Source of the DNA: Saccharomycopsis crataegensis
Lineage: Eukaryota; Ascomycota; Saccharomycetes; Ascoideales; Saccharomycopsidaceae
Direction: 5' to 3'
Assembly: GCF_037102585.1 (NCBI RefSeq)
Contig: NW_027043831.1
Span: 248,001 to 312,000, forward strand
Length of the DNA: 64,000 nucleotides
Position 1 is the first letter of the stretch. Every line of letters starts with the position of its first letter. This document shows, piece by piece, positions 9,218-18,948 of the stretch. Below the pieces are notes generated by a model. It did not search any database. It was not told the DNA's origin and saw only the letters and a program-made list of their open reading frames with translations. The translations under genes were made by a program, and so were the position numbers.

Positions 9218-10146
9218 ATGATGGGTCGTGAAAGAATAAAACTCAATGGTGAAGGCACGATAACTACGGAGTTTTCTATCGAAATTTTGTCTACAGAAAT
9301 CCTTATCATGATCTTTGGATTCTGTAATGCTGAAACTTGACAAGAGTTATTAGAACTTCAAAAGCAAATTGGCTATTTTTTTCACCCTCACTTTGTAGAG
9401 CTGTTAGATGCGTCTCTTTTTTGTTCAATAATTATTGAAGACAATTTGGAAACTATAGTTCCATACACACGCTCAGAATAGATACAGATTTTTGTTATAA
9501 CTTTTTCCAGGAATTCTCAGGATTGAGGCATTTTCACATTAGAATGCGAACCTCAAGCTTTGGCGTTTGATTGCAAAAGTTCAACCGCCCCCAGAGTTAT
9601 GGAAGTTTAAATTTTGTTTTGGAGTTGATGCTGGCATTAGAACATTTATTTTTATAAAGTTGCTATAATATTTTCGATGCTGGAAACGCGTTCAATAATT
9701 TGAATTGTTTGAGGAATTTACAGATCTACAATTGCAGTGATTTGACCGAAATGCCAGATTTACGAAACCTACAGAATCTCAAGACCCTAGGTGCTTTTGG
9801 AAGGCCTAGAATGCGTATTTAATTTTGTAGTATTATTATTTGACGAAAACGATATGTACGAGGTTCCTGATGATTTTAGTAAGTTTAGATCACTTGTCAA
9901 AATTAAAAAACCTTGAAGAGCTCTCTCACAGATAATTACCACGGTCAACATCTCGAAGTTCCTTTGAAAGCAATGTTGAAAAACCGTCCAAAGTTAGGGA
10001 TTTGTGGCTGTTTCATTTGTAATAAGAACAGGAATCTGGTTTTATGGGAAAGCATCCCAAGAGACATATGTACGATTGGAGGTACTGATTCTTTTATTGT
10101 CTTAATATTTTGTGTTGCTGCCACTGTATATGGAGTGTTCAACTGA
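9218..10146 (+). pseudogene. F-box / leucine-rich-repeat protein pseudogene
   Basis: Relic of an F-box protein, the substrate-binding part of an SCF ubiquitin ligase. From an ATG at 9218 the frame gives an F-box core (FSIEILSTEILIMIFGFC, compare LPxEILxxIFxFC), then a stop, then 60 further residues in the same frame including SIIIEDNLETIVPYTRSE before another stop. Later frames give leucine-rich-repeat sequence (NCLRNLQIYNCSDLTEM, PDLRNLQNLKTL) and a last piece ending YGVFN before the TGA at 10144-10146. At least two in-frame stops and several frame changes separate the parts, so no protein of useful length can be made. It is a host-type gene that decayed in place; the order F-box then LRR is intact. 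Which F-box gene it came from cannot be told. Confidence 0.65.
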
Positions 10147-10599
10147 GGTCAAGTCATTGATTGATGAGACCTTCTGTCTCAGTTTCTGCTGGTTTGTTTT
10201 TTTTTTGCTAAATAAGCCTTTAAGACCCTGTGATTCAAATCAGAATTCACGAATTCCACAATAGATAAACCTATTCATCTTTCATTCTTCAAGTTTGTCA
10301 ACCAGTACATTGGATTTTCAATGTAATTCTTTTTTGTTTTTGGAAGGATAAATTTCTCATTGACAGACAAAATGAAATGATTAGAGTATGATCAAGTCTA
10401 ACATTTTGGCAGTAAATAAATTCAACTTTAGCATAAAAATAGAAACAATTGCGCCATATGTATTTGAAAGTCTGAATAATGGTTACAAAGTATTATATGT
10501 AAAATAATTCAAGGAAAAATAACTCTATATTCTAAAAATCTATAATAATAATGATAAATGGGAAACTGTTAGAAGATTTTTTTTTAATACCGTTAAAAA
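10147..10599. other. Intergenic, no gene seen
   Basis: 453 bp of AT-rich sequence after the F-box relic, with a T11 run near 10199. No ORF, RNA gene or clear repeat was recognised. Confidence 0.45.
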
Positions 10600-10773
10600 A
10601 TGAATAAGTCTAAAAAGCGAAGAATTGAAAAAGCATCACTGGGAGAGGCGGCGAGGGAAAATCCGGCCGTTGTCAGCAGAGAATTAAAGGAATATTATAA
10701 TTATGAGAAAGGCAGGCTGAAATTTTATATTACTTCATTGGAAGCAGCACATAGAAGGAGCAAATATTATTAG
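10600..10773 (+). CDS. Possible small basic ORF (57 residues)
   Basis: An ORF of 57 codons, ATG at 10600 to TAG at 10771-10773. It begins MNKSKKRRIEKAS and contains ENPAVVSRELKEYYNY, so it is rich in Lys, Arg and Glu. Its GC content is higher than the flanks. It holds two CTG codons, which are rare in the real genes here and argue against coding. It overlaps the last codons of the secreted-peptide gene tail to tail by four bases. It may be a real small gene, the end of a decayed gene, or chance. Confidence 0.25.
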   Translation: MNKSKKRRIEKASLGEAARENPAVVSRELKEYYNYEKGRLKFYITSLEAAHRRSKYY

Positions 10774-10895
10774 AGATTGTATTCAAGCCCTCTTTCTTGT
10801 TGCATCTTTTGGTAGATATCCATTGGGATTGGGGCAGCCAAGGTAGAAGCGATTAAACCAGCAATGGCAACGATGGAAACGATTTGGAATTGCAT
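10770..10895 (-). CDS. Putative 41-residue secreted peptide
   Basis: A 41-residue ORF, ATG at 10895 to TAA at 10770-10772. The first 20 or so residues are a classic signal peptide (MQFQIVSIVAIAGLIASTLA) with a likely cleavage site around TLAAPIP; the remaining 20 residues (MDIYQKMQQERGLEYNL at the end) would be released. There is no Lys-Arg Kex2 site or internal repeat, so it is not a standard alpha-factor-type precursor. A TATA box lies about 110 bp upstream (TATATATA, 11003-11012), so 10895 should be the first ATG of the message; an in-frame ATG at 11042 lies upstream of the TATA box and is unlikely to be used. No family is recognised. A signal peptide, TATA box and structured upstream repeat together make it more likely real than chance. 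Confidence 0.5.
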   Translation of the reverse strand: MQFQIVSIVAIAGLIASTLAAPIPMDIYQKMQQERGLEYNL

Positions 10896-11987
10896 TTTGT
10901 AAAGAGAATTGTTGGTATAAAAGATAGAAGTGATTAATGATGGTTTTAATGAATGGAGTATAGAATGTATATATTTTTGTTCAAGAAAAAGGAAGATCTG
11001 CTGATATATATATGTGTATGTGAAATGTATCCATGGATCCATAGTGTAGGAACTTATGCAAGTTTCACGATGGGGAGAAACGCGGGCAATTTTGGGTCAC
11101 CAATTTGAGATGAAGAAACTTGCACCACTGCAAGAGAAAAGTTCCTACGCCATGGTTCCCACCATTAAAGGGATGAGTCGACAAACCCATATTTGAGGAG
11201 GTAAATAACTGATGGATACAGACTCGAAATCACTATTATAGGAAAAAAAAAATATTACACAACGTTCGAAATAATGGACCAGTAGATTTTACGGGCTAGC
11301 GATATTCCAGGGATATTTATTTTACCTAAGTATTTGATTAAATGAGATGATTGGTGGGAGCCGGTAAGAAGAATGATGATGATAACTATGGTTTTTGCAT
11401 AAAACACATCATTAACACGTACATGTATGTCACCTGTTAACATGAAACATAAAATCTCCTATTGATAAAGAATTTACCGGTGACTCCCTGGTCGCAGTGG
11501 CATGACTAAATTGAATGTTTTGGAAGGCATCTATCACCGGATTCTTTCTTCTTTTCGTATGATATTCATTTTATGAGACCGCATCGATGGTGATATGCAT
11601 CACGGTGGATAAAAGTGACTTTTTGGGGGAAAAAAAGAAAAAAAAAATTAAATCGGAAGAAGCGGAGGCGGGGAATTTATAGATAAACAGTTAGCTGTAA
11701 TGATTTCCCATCGCATTGCTCATGGTGGTTGTTTGACCATCACATTTATCGCTTCAAACACCATATTCGTTCCCGAAAGTTTGGATATGGGGTCCTGATA
11801 CATATTGTCAGCTGTCAGGGATACATGGAGAGGGCGGGCAGCTGGCCACTGCCAGAGGTGTCGACCCCTTCTCCGCAATTTGCTGAATGAAGTATGAGCT
11901 CCCGATGAGTGAATTGTATAAAAATGTTTACCTTTCCTTCTATATTACGACACTCTATATTTGCTAGCGTATCTCTATAACAACATA
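10896..11987. promoter_or_regulatory. Divergent promoter region, secreted peptide / FAA2
   Basis: Almost 1.1 kb between two divergent starts, long for this genome. The left part holds the peptide gene's TATA box (11003-11012) and the inverted repeat described separately. The right part has an A-rich tract (11627-11652) next to a G/C-richer stretch (GCGGAGGCGGGG near 11661). I looked for an oleate response element (CGG-N3-TNA spaced from CCG) for FAA2 and found none that fits fully. Confidence 0.55.
11046..11148. repeat. Composite inverted repeat upstream of secreted-peptide gene
   Basis: Two 10-bp segments on the left, GTAGGAACTT (11046-11055) and TGCAAGTTTC (11057-11066), are matched perfectly in inverted order by GAAACTTGCA (11115-11124) and AAGTTCCTAC (11139-11148). 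The right arm carries a 14-bp insert between its two segments. It lies just upstream of the peptide gene's TATA box, where an activating or repressing site would be expected. It could be paired factor sites or the remnant of an element end; no flanking target duplication was seen. Confidence 0.6.
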
Positions 11988-14303
11988 ATGCCTTCACCTT
12001 CAACAACGCCCCTAGCAGTGTCTGACGATCTAGTTGAAACATTCATCGAGATATTGCATCACCATTACAGTAGAGATCAGAGCGATGCTATTGAACAAAA
12101 TTCAAAAGTTTACACTATTCCCAACTCAATGAGAGATGGTTACTCGGCAGTTTATCGAAATAGCATTTGCAAACCAGACGAAAAACTTGGTGCTTACATT
12201 GATGAGCGTCTTGACAATTATTACACCTATTTTGAAATTGTCAACAAAATCTGGCCAGATAAGAATTTCTTTGGAACACGTCTTTTCAATAATACCAAGG
12301 CAAATGATTATGATGATTTTTACACATTTCAGACTACTAAAGAAGTCCATACTAGGCGTACCAATTTTGGTTCTGGTTTAATTGAAGTGGTTACCAAGCA
12401 TAAACATTATAATTCCAAAATCGTGGGAAGCTTGCCTCACTTCGATTTGTATAACAATGACAAGCCTTACCGATTTATTGTCTCCATTTTTTCCGCGAAT
12501 CGTGCAGAATGGTGTATCACTGATTTGATGTGCCAGGCTTTCAATTTGACAAATACCGCACTATACGATACTCTTGGTCCAGAATCAACAAGTTATATCT
12601 TGGGGTTGACTAAATCCCCGGTGGTCGTTTGTTCGAGGGATAAAATTATGAGGTTATTGTCTCTTAAACTCGAAAAAAGCAAGAGCTTAGATACCTTATT
12701 GGTAATTATTTCCATGGATAAATTAGATATCCAAACCGATTATGCCCTTTTCAAAATTGCAAGTGATTTGGATATTAATTTATTCGATATGGCACAAGTT
12801 GAAAGCTTGGGTAGAAATTTTCCTGTCGAATTATCGCCGGTAGGCCGTGACGATGTCTATACCATCTCCTTCACTTCTGGTACTACTGGTATGCCTAAAG
12901 GTGTGGTAATTCCTCAAAAAATGTATATTGCTTCCATTAAGTTTATGCTTCAATTTAGTAACACTGTTAAAAATGCCAATCCTTTTTCATTAGAGAATCC
13001 TGTCAACTACTTGTGTTTCTTGCCGTTAAGTCATATCTATGAACGTCAACTCATTACGTACTCGATTATTACTGGTGCAAACATTGGTTTCCCAAAGACC
13101 GCTACTCCAGTGGCAACTTTGATTGAAGATTTAAAGATTATCAAACCACACTATTTTATTTCTGTGCCTCGTGTCTATACTAAGCTTGAAGCTGGACTTA
13201 AAGAACTCATTGATCGTCAAGGCCGTTTTTCTGGCTCGGTCATGAAAAAGACTATCCACGAGAGAATTCAAAAGCAAAGTTCAAAAGAATCAGAATTGGA
13301 TAAGCGCTTTATTTACGACCAAATTTATACTTCCAAACTCCGCGCATCTATAGGGTTTGATAATATGGAATATATTACTACTGGCAGTGCCCCGATTTCT
13401 ATAGAGACCTTGCGCTTCTTGCGTGCTTCATTGTCAGTGGCCACTGGTCAAGGTTATGGCCTTACTGAAACCTTGGGAGGAATGGACATATCACATGGCT
13501 TGGAAGATGATTTGGGAAGCTCGGGGCACGTTGGCAATACAACAGAGGTGTGTTTGAGAGATTTACCAAGTATGAATTATGTGCATGACGATCCAGATGG
13601 TATTCCAAAAGGTGAACTTATGGTTCGTGGTCCGCAAGTGTTTGAATATTACTATAAGCGTCCCGAAGAAACTGAGAAAGCTTTTGATAAAGATGGATTT
13701 TTCCATACAGGTGATATTGCTAAGATTGATAAAAAGGGAAGAATTCATATAATTGATCGTGTCAAGAATTTCTTCAAATTATCTCAGGGAGAATACATTA
13801 CTCCGGAGCGCATTGAGAACATCTACCTCAGTAATTGCCCATTGTTGACGCAAATTTTTGTTTATGGTAATTCTTTCAAATCTCACCTTGTGTCCATAAT
13901 TGGGTTTGAACCATCTATATTACGGCACTTCCTTCTTGAAAAACATGCCAAGGAGATTCCAACGGATATTTTGGCCGAATTGCGTCAGGCTTGCACTGAT
14001 GGCCAAGATGCAAATGAGACAAAGATGTTTGAATACTTGAACCGCACGCAGGCCTTGAAGAGAATTCTCTTGCTTAGAATGAACATCATGGTGAATGGAG
14101 CCAAGAAAAAAGGAGACTCTAGTTTATTGCAAGGCTTTGAAAAAATTCATAACTTCAAGGCCGATGTTATGCCATTGAAGGTAGAAGAGAACACAGTCAC
14201 TCCGACCTTCAAATTGAAGCGTATTGTTGCCACTAAGCGTTTCAAGCAAGATCTAGACGATTTATATTCTCAAGGCTCATTGCTTAAGGGCTCTAAAATT
14301 TAA
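11988..14303 (+). CDS. FAA2: Long/medium-chain acyl-CoA synthetase, peroxisomal (Faa2-like)
   Basis: Activates fatty acids to acyl-CoA with ATP; the Faa2 type acts in peroxisomes and feeds beta-oxidation. The product is 771 residues, in the family range. The AMP-binding signature TISFTSGTTGMPKGVVIP lies near residue 295, the A8-type helix region YGLTETLGGMD near 490, and the hinge/adenylate motif HTGDIAKIDKKGRIHIIDR near 575. The C-terminus is SKI, one residue from the canonical peroxisomal signal SKL, which supports a peroxisomal enzyme (inference). The ATG at 11988 is used; nine codons further up there is only a TTG. The N-terminus has no membrane segment. I found no in-frame CTG codon. The family is firm; choosing FAA2 over FAA1/FAA4 rests on the tail and general resemblance. 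Confidence 0.85.
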   Translation: MPSPSTTPLAVSDDLVETFIEILHHHYSRDQSDAIEQNSKVYTIPNSMRDGYSAVYRNSICKPDEKLGAYIDERLDNYYTYFEIVNKIWPDKNFFGTRLFNNTKANDYDDFYTFQTTKEVHTRRTNFGSGLIEVVTKHKHYNSKIVGSLPHFDLYNNDKPYRFIVSIFSANRAEWCITDLMCQAFNLTNTALYDTLGPESTSYILGLTKSPVVVCSRDKIMRLLSLKLEKSKSLDTLLVIISMDKLDIQTDYALFKIASDLDINLFDMAQVESLGRNFPVELSPVGRDDVYTISFTSGTTGMPKGVVIPQKMYIASIKFMLQFSNTVKNANPFSLENPVNYLCFLPLSHIYERQLITYSIITGANIGFPKTATPVATLIEDLKIIKPHYFISVPRVYTKLEAGLKELIDRQGRFSGSVMKKTIHERIQKQSSKESELDKRFIYDQIYTSKLRASIGFDNMEYITTGSAPISIETLRFLRASLSVATGQGYGLTETLGGMDISHGLEDDLGSSGHVGNTTEVCLRDLPSMNYVHDDPDGIPKGELMVRGPQVFEYYYKRPEETEKAFDKDGFFHTGDIAKIDKKGRIHIIDRVKNFFKLSQGEYITPERIENIYLSNCPLLTQIFVYGNSFKSHLVSIIGFEPSILRHFLLEKHAKEIPTDILAELRQACTDGQDANETKMFEYLNRTQALKRILLLRMNIMVNGAKKKGDSSLLQGFEKIHNFKADVMPLKVEENTVTPTFKLKRIVATKRFKQDLDDLYSQGSLLKGSKI

Positions 14304-14870
14304 ACATATATTATTACTGTCATTATCATTATCATTTCTGATCACAAAAGCTCATTGAAGTTATTTTTTTTTTGTCAAAGAAAATTTGTTGCAAATGGGG
14401 ATATTACTAAGATGATGAAATTAAATTTTTTGCGTTGCATTCTTAAATTTTGTATTTTTTTCATAAGCTTTAAAGTAGACTAACACTTATGAAAAGATTA
14501 TTGACTTTTAAAATAAGTAAATATAAATATATTTGATATATCGCCCTTATTTATCTTACTCGAAAGATAACAAAAATCTCTTAGTATCCTGAGTTTTGCC
14601 AAGTCCTGGAAAATAAGTCAACTAAGTATCTCTTCTGTGCAACCGGTGCAGAAATTTTGAAAATTAACGCCCAAGTCACTCCAAACAGCAGTTTCTTCCT
14701 GGAAATAAACTTGTCTCCAAAAAATCTCCAATATCTCCCAGCTCTCAGCAATTTGAATTCAAAAACAAAGAGAAAAAAAAAAGACGCATTCTACTATAAA
14801 ATCTAAACCTGGTACTATTGATCAACTAACCCACTCATACTTAATATAATCACATATCCCTCCTTGTTAG
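14304..14870. other. Intergenic: FAA2 3' flank and velvet-gene promoter
   Basis: 567 bp between two rightward genes. The first 250 bp are very AT-rich. The second half is more mixed, with a short A-rich tract (14768-14782) about 90 bp before the velvet-gene start. No ORF or RNA gene was recognised. Confidence 0.5.
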
Positions 14871-16043
14871 ATGTCAAAATACGAGCTTGTTATCATCCAA
14901 CAACCACTTGGCGCTAGAGAAACTTCAAAAGCCAAAAACCAGGCATCTACTCTTACTGATATTGGTCCAACACTTTCATACTCCAGATCTGATGCGATTT
15001 TCCCACCTCCAGTACTCAAGGTTCAGTTTAATGGTATTGATCAAGTAAAGCCACAACCAATGAAATCCGAAGAATTCTTTCCATTAACATCATCGGATAA
15101 TAGGCAAATAATAGAGATTTTAGCTAATCCTTGTGCTTTTGATCGTAATACTATTAGTTCCACATTCCTCGTTGTGGTGGGTGCTCTCCCTTGTTCGGAA
15201 TTAGGACATCCCCTTGTTAGCGCCATCGATTCAAATTGTTTAGGAGGAAACAGTGTTCTTAGCGGAACTCATTTTACATTGCCACTTAGAAAGACAGGAA
15301 CAGCAAAGAGAGAAAATGACTTCAGAAAAGTTGGTGCCATCATCTTTCCTTTCGAAAATTTGCATACTCCAAAATGTGGCAAATATAGACTCGTATTTCT
15401 GTTATACCAAAAATCCATGGACGGACCCATTGTTTACTGTGACAAAGTTGTGTCTTGGCCATTTTCTGTTGTGATGAAAGAAAACTTTGAATGCCCAAAG
15501 TTGATTGGGCCATTAATGAAATTCATTAGAAAATATTGTATCAACGTTAAGTGCAACTCTGGTAATAAGACAAATAAGAGAAGGGTTCATGGAAAGGCAA
15601 GCAATGATGAAGGGGCATTTCCAATACCTTGTAACAAAGGGCCCCAGCCCAAGAGAGCAAAAGTCTCCAAAATGGATAATGATAATAATAATCGCGATAG
15701 AGATCATATTAAAGCCCAGGAAAGTAAAAAACCAGACAAGCCTCTTGACCAGTCATACTCCAAGTTAGAAAAAAATACATATTCGTTCAATGATGTTTCT
15801 TACTCAATTGAAGCTCTGGAACTTGAAACAACTAACGATCCACAATTCAAAGTATATCAACAATTAGGCACATGCTTTTCTACCCCGAATTCCACTGATA
15901 AGGACCCTGATGCTCCAGTGGGCCATAAAGATGGTTTTAAAATTTCAAATGATAAATACAAGGATAATAATTCACATGTAAAATACACAATTGATTCTAT
16001 TGATCTTGCGTACTTTGTCCAAGATTATAGTTATCAATCATAG
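14871..16043 (+). CDS. Velvet-domain protein
   Basis: A 390-residue protein with a velvet domain, the p50-like DNA-binding and dimerisation fold of VeA, VelB and VosA, which control development and secondary metabolism in filamentous fungi. The opening YELVIIQQPLGARE (residues 4-17) matches the family start YxLxxxQQPxxAR. Then come FPPPVLKVQFNG (PPPxxxL block, near 44), STFLVVVGAL (near 100), VGAIIFPFENL (near 155), the hallmark GKYRLVFLLYQ (near 169) and SWPFSVVMKENF (near 199). The region before the PPP block is about 20 residues longer than usual. After residue 220 the protein is low-complexity and charged with a basic PKRAKVSK, a possible nuclear signal. The ATG at 14871 is the first in frame. 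The next gene downstream, same strand, is TUP1. The family call is strong; which velvet type it is cannot be decided by eye. Confidence 0.78.
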   Translation: MSKYELVIIQQPLGARETSKAKNQASTLTDIGPTLSYSRSDAIFPPPVLKVQFNGIDQVKPQPMKSEEFFPLTSSDNRQIIEILANPCAFDRNTISSTFLVVVGALPCSELGHPLVSAIDSNCLGGNSVLSGTHFTLPLRKTGTAKRENDFRKVGAIIFPFENLHTPKCGKYRLVFLLYQKSMDGPIVYCDKVVSWPFSVVMKENFECPKLIGPLMKFIRKYCINVKCNSGNKTNKRRVHGKASNDEGAFPIPCNKGPQPKRAKVSKMDNDNNNRDRDHIKAQESKKPDKPLDQSYSKLEKNTYSFNDVSYSIEALELETTNDPQFKVYQQLGTCFSTPNSTDKDPDAPVGHKDGFKISNDKYKDNNSHVKYTIDSIDLAYFVQDYSYQS

Positions 16044-16393
16044 TTCAAGTATTGCGTTCCTGATGGTTGAATTTTGCATCTATACTGGGTTTTTGTATCG
16101 ATATTTGAAAAGGAGTCATTTTCTCACCATGGGAACTAGCAATAATTTGAATACTGCTCAATTTTCAATAGTATGCCGTCAAGATAACTCAATTTTGATG
16201 ATCCTTCACCCGCATTAGCCGCAAAACCATGATGGGTTAATGAAAAAAAAAGAAAAGAAAAAAAAACACGACACAACATGTGTCTCCCCGGAAGTAAGAA
16301 AAAAAAAAGGTTGAAAAAAAGATAATCATTTTTCTTGCACCTGCCACTTCACCTCCAGTACGACAGCAATCGTTAACTACTAAACAATCTGAA
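16044..16393. promoter_or_regulatory. TUP1 promoter / velvet-gene 3' flank
   Basis: 350 bp between the velvet stop and the TUP1 start. Contains A/G-rich runs (16243-16266 and 16298-16320) around a short CTCCCCGG word near 16285 that resembles a stress-type C4 site. No ORF was recognised. Confidence 0.45.
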
Positions 16394-18532
16394 ATGTCCT
16401 ACGGAAGACCTGTCATAACCACTCGTCTCCAGGAGTTACTTGATGGGATTCGTGCAGAATTCGAAAATGTTCGAACTGAAGCTCTGGCCTATCGTCTCCA
16501 TAAAGATGAATCTGACCACAAATTTAATCAACAAACAAACGAGCTACAAAAAATTAAACAGACAGTGTTCGACTTGGAAGCTGCTCATCGTACCATCAAG
16601 GATGCTTATGAACTGGAAATATACCGTCTTAAAAAAGAACTTGACCTCAAGGATAAACAATTGATTACTATCCAGGCTCTGCAAGCTGCTGCTCAACAGG
16701 CACCACCACCCCCAGCTCACCAGGCTGGGCATCCTGCTTCTCATTCACAAGGCCCCTCAGACAGAACCCCTACCGGTCAAGCAATGCACTTGGGTGGAGC
16801 TCCTCCACCTCCTCCTGGTGGACCTATGGCAAGCTATGGCAAGCCTCCAATGTACGGAAATTCCCCAAATGTACCACCACCAGGGGTTTCTGGTCCTCCG
16901 CCGGCATCCAATGAGGCAATTGGTACTCCAAAACACCAAGGAAACTCATTACCATCTGCTCACCATCAACAAAACGGCACCCCATTGTCGCATCCACCAC
17001 CTCCACCTGGTGCTTCTGTAGCTGGAGGCCCTCCTGGCGGCTATCAAGGCCCTCCTCCTCTTCGTCACCATGTCCCAAGTTATCCTCCAACCCAACAACA
17101 CACCCCTCAGCAGCCGCGTAGTGAATTAGCACCTCTTGCGACTGGTGCTCCAATAGGAGGCGCTCCTCCTGCACCCATTACCGGCCCGCCTCCAGCAGCT
17201 ACTAGTGCTCCTGCTGCTGCTCCAGTGGGTGCTTCTGGTCCTACCTCAGCTGCATCTGCTCCTGTACAATCAGCTTCCCTGGTTCCTGCATCTTCCGCCT
17301 CATCAGCTCCTGAAGGAAATGCTGCCACTACAACTGGCGGTGCCTCATTCACAGCTGCTGATACTTCCTCTCAAGAATTAGTCAAGACTGAACCAGGAAC
17401 TCAACTTAGCGCCCATAATAAAGCTATCCCTCCATTCCTCAATTATCTTGATGTCTCGTCCGTTCCAGCGGAACGTAAAAAGCAAATGAATGATTATTAT
17501 GTGTTGTATAATCCAGCTGTTCCTCGTGCTATGGACGTTGAACTTGTTCATTCTTTGGATCATAATTCGGTTGTTTGTTGTGTTAGATTTAGTGCTGATG
17601 GTAAATATTTGGCTACTGGGTGCAACAAAACAACACAGGTTTATAGTGTTGAAACTGGTGAACTTGTTGCGCGTTTATTGGACAGCAGTGTTCCTGCATC
17701 CGATGGCAATGTTAATGAAGGTACCTCTAGTGGTGATTTGTACATTAGATCGGTGTGTTTCTCTCCAGATGGTAAATTTTTAGCCACTGGTGCTGAAGAT
17801 AAATTAATTAGAATTTGGGATTTGACTACTAGAAGAATTACGAAATATCTTAAGGGTCATGAGCAAGATATTTACTCTTTAGATTTCTTCCCAGATGGCC
17901 GTAAATTGGTTTCTGGTTCTGGTGACCGCACAGTTAGAATCTGGGACTTGACTTCCGGTTTGACTCAATTAACATTGACTATTGAAGATGGCGTTACTAC
18001 CGTTGCGGTATCTCCTGATGGTAAACTTATTGCTGCTGGGTCACTCGATCGTACTGTTAGAGTTTGGGATGCTATTACCGGATTCCTTGTCGAGCGCCTT
18101 GACAGCGAAAATGAAAATGATAACGGACATAAGGATTCTGTGTATTCAGTTATGTTCACCGGAGAAGGTAAACAAATAGCCTCTGGGTCTTTGGATACTA
18201 CAGTGAAATTGTGGTCTCTAAATGGTGCTGCTGGTGGCAGTACTAGCAAGGCCCCAGCCAATTGTGAAATCACCTATGTTGGTCATAAAGACTTTGTTCT
18301 TAGTGTCTGTGCTTCTCCTCGTGGAAAATACATTTTGTCTGGTTCCAAGGATCGTGGGGTTATTTTCTGGGAGAAGACAAGTGGTACTCCATTATTGATG
18401 TTGCAAGGTCACCGTAACTCGGTCATTAGCGTTAGTGTTTCTGCCAATCCAGTATTTGGTAATGGTATGTTTGCTACCGGTTCTGGTGATTGCAAAGCCA
18501 GAATCTGGAAATGGTTTGCCGTTCAGCCATGA
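16394..18532 (+). CDS. TUP1: General transcriptional corepressor Tup1
   Basis: WD40 corepressor that, with Ssn6/Cyc8, is brought to promoters by DNA-binding repressors and controls filamentation, glucose and mating genes in yeasts. The product is 712 residues. An N-terminal tetramerisation coiled coil (about 1-95; [35 protein letters not shown]) is followed by a long Pro/Gly/Ala-rich linker (about 100-320), then [10 protein letters not shown] and the seven-blade propeller ([72 protein letters not shown]), ending [19 protein letters not shown]. All parts match Tup1 in order. CTG codons occur at EA-CTG-AYR, where C. albicans Tup1 has Ser, and in a Ser/Ala-rich run near residue 296, fitting a CUG-Ser reading. 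It lies 350 bp downstream of the velvet gene, which may recruit or be repressed by Tup1 (speculative). Confidence 0.97.
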   Translation: MSYGRPVITTRLQELLDGIRAEFENVRTEALAYRLHKDESDHKFNQQTNELQKIKQTVFDLEAAHRTIKDAYELEIYRLKKELDLKDKQLITIQALQAAAQQAPPPPAHQAGHPASHSQGPSDRTPTGQAMHLGGAPPPPPGGPMASYGKPPMYGNSPNVPPPGVSGPPPASNEAIGTPKHQGNSLPSAHHQQNGTPLSHPPPPPGASVAGGPPGGYQGPPPLRHHVPSYPPTQQHTPQQPRSELAPLATGAPIGGAPPAPITGPPPAATSAPAAAPVGASGPTSAASAPVQSASLVPASSASSAPEGNAATTTGGASFTAADTSSQELVKTEPGTQLSAHNKAIPPFLNYLDVSSVPAERKKQMNDYYVLYNPAVPRAMDVELVHSLDHNSVVCCVRFSADGKYLATGCNKTTQVYSVETGELVARLLDSSVPASDGNVNEGTSSGDLYIRSVCFSPDGKFLATGAEDKLIRIWDLTTRRITKYLKGHEQDIYSLDFFPDGRKLVSGSGDRTVRIWDLTSGLTQLTLTIEDGVTTVAVSPDGKLIAAGSLDRTVRVWDAITGFLVERLDSENENDNGHKDSVYSVMFTGEGKQIASGSLDTTVKLWSLNGAAGGSTSKAPANCEITYVGHKDFVLSVCASPRGKYILSGSKDRGVIFWEKTSGTPLLMLQGHRNSVISVSVSANPVFGNGMFATGSGDCKARIWKWFAVQP

Positions 18533-18948
18533 GATTGATCTAGTGAGCCTAGATCTTTATCATTTTCATGTGCAGGTGTTATATTGATTTTTCCTCTTCT
18601 TCCTCTTATATATGTGTATATACATATATATTTATATTTACTTTTTTGTCCTGGTGTGCCAATAGTCTTTTAGCTTTCTAATAATAGAAAATATCTAAAA
18701 AAAGGAAAAGCTGTAGATCCGGTACCTCACTCACTCACTTGCTCAGCCTTAAAACAAGGCGCGCATTTAGCTTTTCTTTCTCACCGTTATCCAAGAATTC
18801 ATTTCGTTTGGGGCTCGCCTTATAAAAAAGAGGGATGTCCCTTGATTACCTGGCAGAAATGTATATCAATAGAAAGAAGAAAAGATGAAAAAAATCTCTA
18901 TTATAAGAATTCTGTGAAGATTAATTCATTTACGATATATTCCAAACC
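18533..18948. promoter_or_regulatory. Promoter of small membrane-protein gene A
   Basis: 416 bp between TUP1 and gene A. An alternating TA stretch (18608-18640) marks the TUP1 3' end. A TATA-like TTATAAAAAAG lies near 18820-18832, about 120 bp before the start. No other gene was recognised. Confidence 0.5.

Noticed and set aside
10896-11042. Longer N-terminus for the secreted peptide from the ATG at 11042
   Set aside because: That ATG lies upstream of the TATA box, and the extra residues would bury the signal peptide inside the protein.
16824-17352. Minus-strand frames across the TUP1 linker
   Set aside because: Arise from the Pro/Gly/Ala-rich low-complexity coding strand; TUP1 is certain in the other direction.
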